From Candidatus Rokuibacteriota bacterium (lineage in GTDB: Bacteria > Methylomirabilota > Methylomirabilia > Rokubacteriales > JACPHL01), in assembly GCA_016188625.1 (NCBI GenBank), contig JACPHL010000213.1:1-6069 (forward strand): a stretch of DNA of 6,069 bases, given 5' to 3'. Below the pieces are notes generated by a model. That model was given only the letters and a program-made list of their open reading frames with translations. It was not told the origin of the DNA and ran no database searches. A program made the translations under genes and the position numbers. Within the stretch, counting starts at the first letter, position 1. Each line of letters starts with the position of its first letter. Positions 1 through 6,069 of this stretch are shown here, piece by piece.

Positions 1-33
1 GATGATCTCCGGAGTCTTCCGCTTCGGCTTCAT
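1..33 (-). CDS. Possible 5' fragment of a divergent gene, product unknown
   Basis: Read on the minus strand, an ATG at 33-31 opens a frame of 11 codons (MKPKRKTPEII) that runs off the left edge. A purine-rich GGGAGG (complement of 41-46) lies 7 nt before it, which is close to ideal Shine-Dalgarno spacing and is the main support. A second ATG at 38-36 in another frame meets a stop after two codons, so 33 is the only sensible start. The visible residues are strongly basic (K, K, R, K). Basic N-termini of this kind occur in IS3-type transposase OrfA proteins and in many DNA- or RNA-binding proteins, but 11 residues cannot identify a family. If real, the gene is transcribed away from the aminotransferase and shares the 34-330 region with it. 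Confidence 0.35.
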   Translation of the reverse strand, partial: MKPKRKTPEII

Positions 34-40
34 ACCATTA

Positions 41-46
41 CCTCCC
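41..46 (-). promoter_or_regulatory. Shine-Dalgarno site of the divergent frame
   Basis: The minus strand reads GGGAGG here, 7 nt before the ATG at 33-31. It is the only positive evidence that the short minus-strand frame at the left edge is a real gene start. Confidence 0.4.
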
Positions 47-72
47 GAAACTGCCACTAGGCTGCACAGGCC

Positions 73-106
73 CCTTCGCTCGCGATCCCCTCCTCGTGGG
101 CGAAGG
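73..106 (+). repeat. Inverted repeat: 13-bp hairpin with pyrimidine-rich loop
   Basis: Positions 73-85 pair with 94-106 over 13 consecutive pairs with no bulge. Eleven are Watson-Crick and two (80 with 99, 82 with 97) are G-U wobbles in RNA of the + strand. In minus-strand RNA these two would be A-C mismatches, so the fold favours a + strand transcript. The 8-nt loop (86-93) is TCCCCTCC, complementary to Shine-Dalgarno-like GGAGGGG. No T-run follows, so it does not look like an intrinsic terminator. Its role is unknown. Confidence 0.5.
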
Positions 107-149
107 CGCCCGGCTCAGATGGGCCTCCGGGAGCAACGTAGCAACAGGG

Positions 150-190
150 GCTACGGGAGTCAAACGGATTCTCCGCGGTCTCCTCGTAGC
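150..190 (+). repeat. Inverted repeat: long imperfect hairpin
   Basis: Positions 150-155 pair with 185-190, and 156-159 pair with 180-183 across a single bulged T at 184, giving ten Watson-Crick pairs. Inside, after an internal loop (160-164 opposite 176-179), CGGA at 165-168 pairs with TCCG at 172-175 around a 3-nt loop. The 5' arm can instead pair upstream: GTAGC at 138-142 is complementary to GCTAC at 150-154, so two mutually exclusive folds are possible. No T-run follows. Confidence 0.45.
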
Positions 191-207
191 GCCGGCGGCG
201 GGCTACC

Positions 208-235
208 GGACCGGAAACGAGGCGCCGCACGGTCC
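208..235. repeat. Inverted repeat GGACCG / CGGTCC
   Basis: A perfect 6-nt inverted repeat has its arms at 208-213 and 230-235, separated by 16 nt that include the palindrome GGCGCC (221-226). It lies about 25 nt upstream of the candidate -35 box, so it could be a protein-binding operator or a third RNA hairpin in line with those at 73-106 and 150-190. Short arms of this kind are common by chance in GC-rich DNA. Confidence 0.3.
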
Positions 236-259
236 AGATTCTCTCGCATCTTCACTTGC

Positions 260-287
260 GTGACGTCGCGACTTGGGTCAGTATTAA
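260..287 (+). promoter_or_regulatory. Candidate sigma-70 type promoter of the aminotransferase-serA pair
   Basis: GTGACG at 260-265 (4 of 6 matches to TTGACA) and TATTAA at 282-287 (4 of 6 to TATAAT) are separated by 16 nt. The -10 box sits in the AT-richest patch just before the gene. Transcription would begin near 294, leaving a leader of roughly 36 nt before the ATG at 331. The match is moderate and the spacing slightly short. If transcription starts here, the three upstream inverted repeats are not in the mRNA leader. Confidence 0.35.
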
Positions 288-318
288 AGCCGTCGATGCC
301 CACGCACGGCACTCACCC

Positions 319-324
319 AAGGAG
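319..324 (+). promoter_or_regulatory. Ribosome binding site that fixes the aminotransferase start
   Basis: AAGGAG lies 6 nt before the ATG at 331. It favours this start over the in-frame TTG at 256, which would add 25 residues that do not resemble the family N-terminus. Confidence 0.75.
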
Positions 325-330
325 CCCTCG

Positions 331-1470
331 ATGAAGAAATACTACCTCCTCGCCCCCGGCCCGACCCCGCTCCCGCCGGAGGTCCTCCAGGCCCTCGCCC
401 GCCCGATCCTCCACCACCGCACCCCGGAGTTCGAGGCCCTCTTCGCCCGCGTCCGGGGCGGGCTCCGGGAGCTCCACGGGACGCGCGGCGAGGTCTTGAT
501 CCTGTCGGGCTCGGGGACCGGGGCGATGGAGGCCGCGGTCGTCAACCTCTGCTCCCACGGCGACCGGGTGATCGTGATCCGCTGCGGGAAGTTCGGGGAG
601 CGGTGGGCGGAGATCTGCCAGGCCTTCGGTGTCGAAGTCCTCGCCCTCGACGCCCCCTACGGCGAGAGCGTCGCGCCGGAGCGCCTCGCCGCCGCGCTCC
701 GCGAGCACCCCGAGGCCCGGGCGGTCCTCGCCACCCAGAGCGAGACCTCCACCGGCGTCCTCGAGGAGATCGAGGCCTACGCGGCCCTCACCCGCGCCGG
801 CGAGACCCTCCTGGTGGTGGACGCCGTCTCGAGCCTCGGCGTCGTCGCCTGCCCGATGGACGCCTGGGGCGTGGACGTGGTGGTCTCGGGCTCCCAGAAG
901 GGGCTCATGTGCCCGCCGGGGCTCGCCTGCATCGCCCTCAGCGAGCGGGCCTGGGCCCGGGTCGGGCGCGCGGACCTGCCGCGCTTCTACTGGGACCTCA
1001 CGGGGGAGCGGGCCTGGCAGGCCAGGGGCCAGACCCAGTTCACCCCGCCCGTCTCCCTCCTCATGGGGCTGGACGCGGCCCTGGGGCTCCTCCGGGCCGA
1101 GGGGCTCGCCGACGTCTACCGGCGCCACGCGCGGCTGGCCCGGGCCACGCGGGCCGGGGTCGAGGGGCTCGGCCTGGGCCTCTTCGCGAAGGCGACCCCC
1201 TCTCCCGCGGTCACGGCGGTGGTCGCCCCGCCGGGGATCGACGGCGAGGCGGTGGTGCGGGCCTACGGCGAGGCGCACCACATCACGATCGCGGGCGGGC
1301 AGGGGGAGATGAGGGGCACGCTCTTCCGCCTCGCCCACCTCGGCTACGTGGGGGACTTCGACGTGATCGTGGCCCTGGCGGCGCTCGAGCGAGTCCTGGC
1401 CGGGCTCGGCCACCCGGTGGACTTCGGGGCCGGGCTGCGCGCCGCCCAGAAGGCCCTGGAGGAGGCGTGA
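331..1470 (+). CDS. Class V PLP-dependent aminotransferase (serine-pyruvate / alanine-glyoxylate family)
   Basis: This 379-residue cytosolic fold-type I aminotransferase is close to the usual length of its family. The N-terminus has APGPTPLPPEV (8-18) and HHRTPEFEALF (28-38), both typical of the serine-pyruvate/alanine-glyoxylate group. The PLP phosphate-binding loop is GSGTGAMEA (60-68), Asp164 in VVDAVSS would contact the pyridine nitrogen, and Lys190 in GSQKG is the Schiff-base lysine. Arg333 in FRLAHLG corresponds to the family's substrate-carboxylate arginine. The ATG at 331 is chosen for its ribosome binding site and because family similarity begins at once. The stop overlaps the serA start by 4 nt, so the two are almost certainly cotranscribed and translationally coupled. 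The context suggests a role in serine synthesis, transaminating 3-phosphohydroxypyruvate in place of a classical SerC; this is inference. Alternatives are serine-glyoxylate or alanine-glyoxylate transaminase. The family is certain, the substrate is not. Confidence 0.93.
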   Translation: MKKYYLLAPGPTPLPPEVLQALARPILHHRTPEFEALFARVRGGLRELHGTRGEVLILSGSGTGAMEAAVVNLCSHGDRVIVIRCGKFGERWAEICQAFGVEVLALDAPYGESVAPERLAAALREHPEARAVLATQSETSTGVLEEIEAYAALTRAGETLLVVDAVSSLGVVACPMDAWGVDVVVSGSQKGLMCPPGLACIALSERAWARVGRADLPRFYWDLTGERAWQARGQTQFTPPVSLLMGLDAALGLLRAEGLADVYRRHARLARATRAGVEGLGLGLFAKATPSPAVTAVVAPPGIDGEAVVRAYGEAHHITIAGGQGEMRGTLFRLAHLGYVGDFDVIVALAALERVLAGLGHPVDFGAGLRAAQKALEEA

Positions 1471-3053
1471 ACGCCAAGCGGGTCCTGGTCACCGACTCGC
1501 TCCACGAGGTCGGCATCGAGACCCTGCGCCGGGAGGGACTCGAGGTCGAGGTCGTCCCGACCCTGCCGCCCGAGGAGCTGGCCCGGCGGCTCGGGGGGGT
1601 CGCGGGGCTCATCGTCCGGAGCGCCACCAAGGTCACCGAGGAGGTCCTCCGGGCGGCCGACGCCCTGGAGGTCATCGGGCGCGCCGGGACCGGGCTCGAC
1701 AACGTGGCCGTCGAGGCGGCGAGCCGCCGCGGGGTCGTCGTCATGAACACCCCGGGGGCCAACACCATCGCGGCGGCCGAGCACGCCTGGGCCCTGCTCC
1801 TCGCCCTCGCCCGCCAGGTCCCCCAGGCCCACGCGTGCCTGAAGGGCGGCAAGTGGGAGCGCGAGCGCTTCCTCGGCGCTGAGGTCTACGGCAAGACGCT
1901 GGGGATCGTCGGCCTCGGCCGGATCGGGACCGAGGTCGCCCGGCGGGCCCAGGGGTTCGGCATGACCGTGATCGCCTACGACCCCTACCTCACCGAGGAG
2001 GTCGCCAAGCGCCTTGGCGTCGAGCTGGTTGAGCTGGACGCCCTGCTCGCCCGCGCCGACTTCGTCACCCTCCACATCCCCCTGACCCGGGAGACCCGCG
2101 GCCTGATCGGGCGCCGCGAGCTCGACCGGATGAAGCCGGGGGCGCGGCTGGTCAACTGCGCGCGCGGCGGGATCGTGGACGAGGCCGCCCTCGCCCAGGC
2201 GATCGCGGCGGGGAAGGTGGCGGGGGCGGCGCTGGACGTCTTCGAGGAGGAGCCGCCCTGGGGCTCGCCCCTGCTGGAGCTGGACCCGGTGGTCGTGACC
2301 CCGCATCTCGGCGCCTCCACCGAGGAGGCCCAGACCCAGGTGGCCCGGGCGATCGCGCAGCAGGTGGCGGACCTGCTCCTCCGGGGGGTCGTGCGGAACG
2401 CCGTGAACGCCCCCAGCGTGGACCCGGAGCTCCTCCAGGAGCTCCGCCCCTACCTCGAGCTGGCCGACCGGCTCGGGCGCTTCCTCGGCCAGTTCGCCGA
2501 GGGGCGGATGGCCGAGGTCCAGCTCCGCTATGCCGGCGAGGTCGCCGCCCTGGCTACCGGGCCCCTGACCGTGACCTTCCTGCGCGGCCTCCTGGCGGCG
2601 ATCCTGGAGGAGAACGTGACGGATGTGAGCGCGCCGGCCCTGGCGCGCCAGCGCGGGCTCCGGGTCACCGAGTCCCGGACCCTGGTGAGCGAGGACTTCG
2701 CGAGCCTCCTCGACGCCGAGCTCCGGACGGACCGCGGGGCCTGGCGGGTCGCGGGGACCCTCTTCTACCGCCGGGAGCCGCGCATCGTCCGGATCAACGA
2801 CCTGGCCCTGGAGGCGGTGCCCTCGGGGTGGATGCTGGTCTCCTCCAACGTGGACGTCCCGGGGGTGATCGGCCGGATCGGCACCCTCTTCGGGCGCCAC
2901 GGGATCAACATCGCCGGGATCCAGCTCGGCCGGGAGCGGCCGGGGGGGCGCGCCGTCTCCGTCCTCAACCTCGACGACCCCGTCCCCGACGCCGTGCTCG
3001 CGGAGCTCCGCGCTCTCCCCGACATCCTCTCCGCCAAGCTCATAAAACTCTGA
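1467..3053 (+). CDS. serA: D-3-phosphoglycerate dehydrogenase (long form with ACT domain)
   Basis: SerA oxidises 3-phosphoglycerate to 3-phosphohydroxypyruvate with NAD, the first step of the phosphorylated serine pathway. The 528 residues match the long type: split substrate domain (about 1-98 and 285-310), NAD domain with GLGRIG at 149-154, intervening (ASB) domain at about 315-450, and a C-terminal ACT domain (454-528) with NVDVPG at 461-466. The catalytic triad is visible as Arg233 (NCARGG), Glu262 (DVFEEEP) and His280 (TPHLGAS). The ACT domain implies feedback inhibition by serine, as known for this type. The start is GTG at 1467, inside the aminotransferase stop (GTGA), with GGAGGAGG at 1458-1465 just upstream; the next in-frame ATG (1743) would remove part of the substrate domain. 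The stop is followed at once by the repeat element at 3054. A longer + strand frame reaches back to 603, but only as a shadow of the aminotransferase gene. Nothing essential is missing. Confidence 0.97.
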   Translation: MNAKRVLVTDSLHEVGIETLRREGLEVEVVPTLPPEELARRLGGVAGLIVRSATKVTEEVLRAADALEVIGRAGTGLDNVAVEAASRRGVVVMNTPGANTIAAAEHAWALLLALARQVPQAHACLKGGKWERERFLGAEVYGKTLGIVGLGRIGTEVARRAQGFGMTVIAYDPYLTEEVAKRLGVELVELDALLARADFVTLHIPLTRETRGLIGRRELDRMKPGARLVNCARGGIVDEAALAQAIAAGKVAGAALDVFEEEPPWGSPLLELDPVVVTPHLGASTEEAQTQVARAIAQQVADLLLRGVVRNAVNAPSVDPELLQELRPYLELADRLGRFLGQFAEGRMAEVQLRYAGEVAALATGPLTVTFLRGLLAAILEENVTDVSAPALARQRGLRVTESRTLVSEDFASLLDAELRTDRGAWRVAGTLFYRREPRIVRINDLALEAVPSGWMLVSSNVDVPGVIGRIGTLFGRHGINIAGIQLGRERPGGRAVSVLNLDDPVPDAVLAELRALPDILSAKLIKL

Positions 3054-3080
3054 GAAACTCGGAGGAGGGGCCAGAGCCCC
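3054..3080 (+). repeat. Gene-end repeat copy 1 with GC hairpin
   Basis: Directly after the serA TGA comes GAAACTCGGAGG (3054-3065), identical over 12 nt to 6043-6054 at the end of purA. Each copy runs straight into a GC hairpin. Here GGGGC (3067-3071) pairs with GCCCC (3076-3080) around the loop CAGA. No T-run follows, so intrinsic termination would be weak. The unit may extend further right, since GGAGC (3111-3115) and GCTCC (3128-3132) form another inverted repeat, but copy 2 is cut by the window edge and cannot be compared. Confidence 0.6.
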
Positions 3081-3338
3081 CGTTCCGACGCCCCACTGGG
3101 CACCCCCCGGGGAGCCGCCGGCCCCCCGCTCCACACGCCCCGCGGCGCCCCCGTCTGTGGCTCGCCGGCCGGGGCCCCTCCTCTTTGTCCTCCGCTCGCG
3201 TGCCGGCTTCCCCACCCGGCTCGCTCACGACGGGGACCCGCGCCGCTGCGCTTAACGTTCCGCTCGGGGCCGCCACCTCCCCGGGGGGCCGTGGTCGGCG
3301 AGCGGCCTGCCTTCCGGGCTTCGCGGGCGCCGGGATCG
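3081..3338. other. GC-rich intergenic stretch without a recognisable gene
   Basis: The sequence is dominated by C and G runs. Frames crossing it on either strand are Pro/Arg/Gly-rich, lack start signals and look like chance open frames. One inverted repeat stands out: 3269-3276 pairs with 3291-3299 over eight pairs with a single bulged T at 3295, enclosing a C-run followed by a G-run. Parts of the left half may belong to the repeat element that starts at 3054. I see no tRNA, riboswitch motif or terminator with a T-run. Confidence 0.5.
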
Positions 3339-3368
3339 CTGGCATTTCACGGTTGGCTCCTTTACAAT
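3339..3368 (+). promoter_or_regulatory. Candidate sigma-70 type promoter of hisZ-purA
   Basis: TACAAT at 3363-3368 matches five of six -10 positions, and CTGGCA at 3339-3344 matches four of six -35 positions, with an 18-nt spacer. The patch is clearly AT-richer than its surroundings. Transcription would start near 3375, giving a leader of only about 17 nt before the ATG at 3392. This suggests hisZ-purA can be transcribed separately from serA. Confidence 0.5.
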
Positions 3369-3391
3369 AGGCAGGGTTTGGACACGGACCG

Positions 3392-6042
<2,651 letters not shown>

Positions 6043-6044
<2 letters not shown>

Positions 6045-6069
6045 AACTCGGAGGGGGGCTCCGCCCCCC
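6043..6069 (+). repeat. Gene-end repeat copy 2 with GC hairpin, cut by window edge
   Basis: GAAACTCGGAGG (6043-6054) repeats 3054-3065 exactly. Its first two bases are the GA of the purA stop TGA. A perfect 7-bp hairpin follows: GGGGGGC (6053-6059) with GCCCCCC (6063-6069) around the loop TCC. The loop and stem differ in sequence from copy 1 while pairing is kept. Whether a T-run follows cannot be seen, so it may act as a terminator or mRNA 3'-end stabiliser, but that is inference. Confidence 0.6.

Larger units (their letters stand above)
34..330. other. Non-coding divergent upstream region with three inverted repeats
   Basis: No credible gene is seen in this stretch of about 300 nt. Its composition differs from the flanking genes: it is less dominated by G/C third positions and has AT-richer patches near 30-60, 158-172 and 280-288. 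Three inverted repeats follow one another at 73-106, 150-190 and 208-235, then a candidate promoter and the aminotransferase ribosome binding site. A + strand frame crosses the region (2-334), but it has no plausible start signal, is rich in Arg, Pro and Ser in the manner of random GC-rich frames, and ends inside the start of the real gene. The region could be a regulated divergent promoter region, a long untranslated leader, or a small RNA gene. Confidence 0.6.

Noticed and set aside
50-60. GCCACTAG resembling part of a cobalamin riboswitch (GCCACTG)
   Set aside because: None of the other conserved B12-riboswitch segments are present around it, and the match is too short to mean anything alone.
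173-190. T-box-like ACCGCGG on the minus strand (complement of about 173-179)
   Set aside because: The essential UGGN bulge sequence before ACCGCGG is absent (the strand reads GGAGACCGCGG), and no specifier stem or terminator with a T-run is visible.
256-330. A 25-residue N-terminal extension of the aminotransferase from a TTG at 256
   Set aside because: The extension would cover the candidate promoter, does not resemble the family, and a good AAGGAG site precedes the ATG at 331.
603-3053. One 816-codon + strand frame that would fuse an Arg/Pro/Gly-rich protein to SerA
   Set aside because: The part before 1467 is the out-of-frame shadow of the aminotransferase gene; SerA similarity begins exactly at the GTG at 1467, which has a ribosome binding site.
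1344-3215. Long minus-strand open frame opposite serA
   Set aside because: Low-complexity Asp/Gly/Pro/Arg/Leu composition typical of an antisense shadow in GC-rich DNA, no recognisable domain, and full overlap with a certain gene. The same holds for the minus frames 313-1413, 3362-4729 and 4578-5666.
3340-3357. Sigma-54 type promoter before hisZ (TGGCA followed by TTGGC)
   Set aside because: The second element lies about 2 nt too far from the first for the strict -24/-12 spacing, and TACAAT offers a better sigma-70 explanation.

Overview
The window is very GC-rich DNA whose + strand carries four complete, ordinary metabolic genes in two tight pairs. Pair one (331-3053) is a class V PLP aminotransferase followed by serA (D-3-phosphoglycerate dehydrogenase), overlapping by 4 nt. 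Pair two (3392-6044) is hisZ (regulatory subunit of ATP phosphoribosyltransferase) followed by purA (adenylosuccinate synthetase), overlapping by 8 nt. The high GC, the GTG starts on both downstream genes and the order aminotransferase-serA-hisZ-purA suggest a high-GC bacterium of a deltaproteobacterial, Methylomirabilota or Rokubacteria type. I hold that placement loosely, because it rests on gene order and composition and not on any search.

Layout. Positions 1-33 hold only the first 11 codons of a possible minus-strand gene with a good ribosome binding site. Positions 34-330 are a non-coding divergent region with three consecutive inverted repeats (73-106, 150-190, 208-235), followed by a plausible promoter (260-287) and the ribosome binding site of the aminotransferase. 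Positions 3054-3391 form a 338-nt gap. It begins with a short repeat-plus-hairpin element directly after the serA stop, continues as GC-rich sequence without a credible gene, and ends in an AT-richer patch that looks like the hisZ promoter. The same repeat-plus-hairpin element recurs directly at the purA stop (6043-6069), where the window ends.

How the genes fit together. SerA starts serine synthesis from 3-phosphoglycerate, and the aminotransferase is well placed to do the transamination step in place of a classical SerC. This is inference; a serine-glyoxylate or alanine-glyoxylate role is the main alternative. Serine supplies glycine and one-carbon units for purines. HisZ, with a short-form HisG that must be encoded elsewhere, starts histidine synthesis by consuming ATP and PRPP; that pathway releases AICAR back to purine synthesis, and PurA commits IMP to AMP. 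The window therefore links the serine/one-carbon, histidine and adenylate branches.

I found no mobile element, CRISPR array, tRNA, rRNA or novel gene system. The points most worth checking are the repeated element at two gene 3' ends, the structured region upstream of the aminotransferase, and the true substrate of the aminotransferase.
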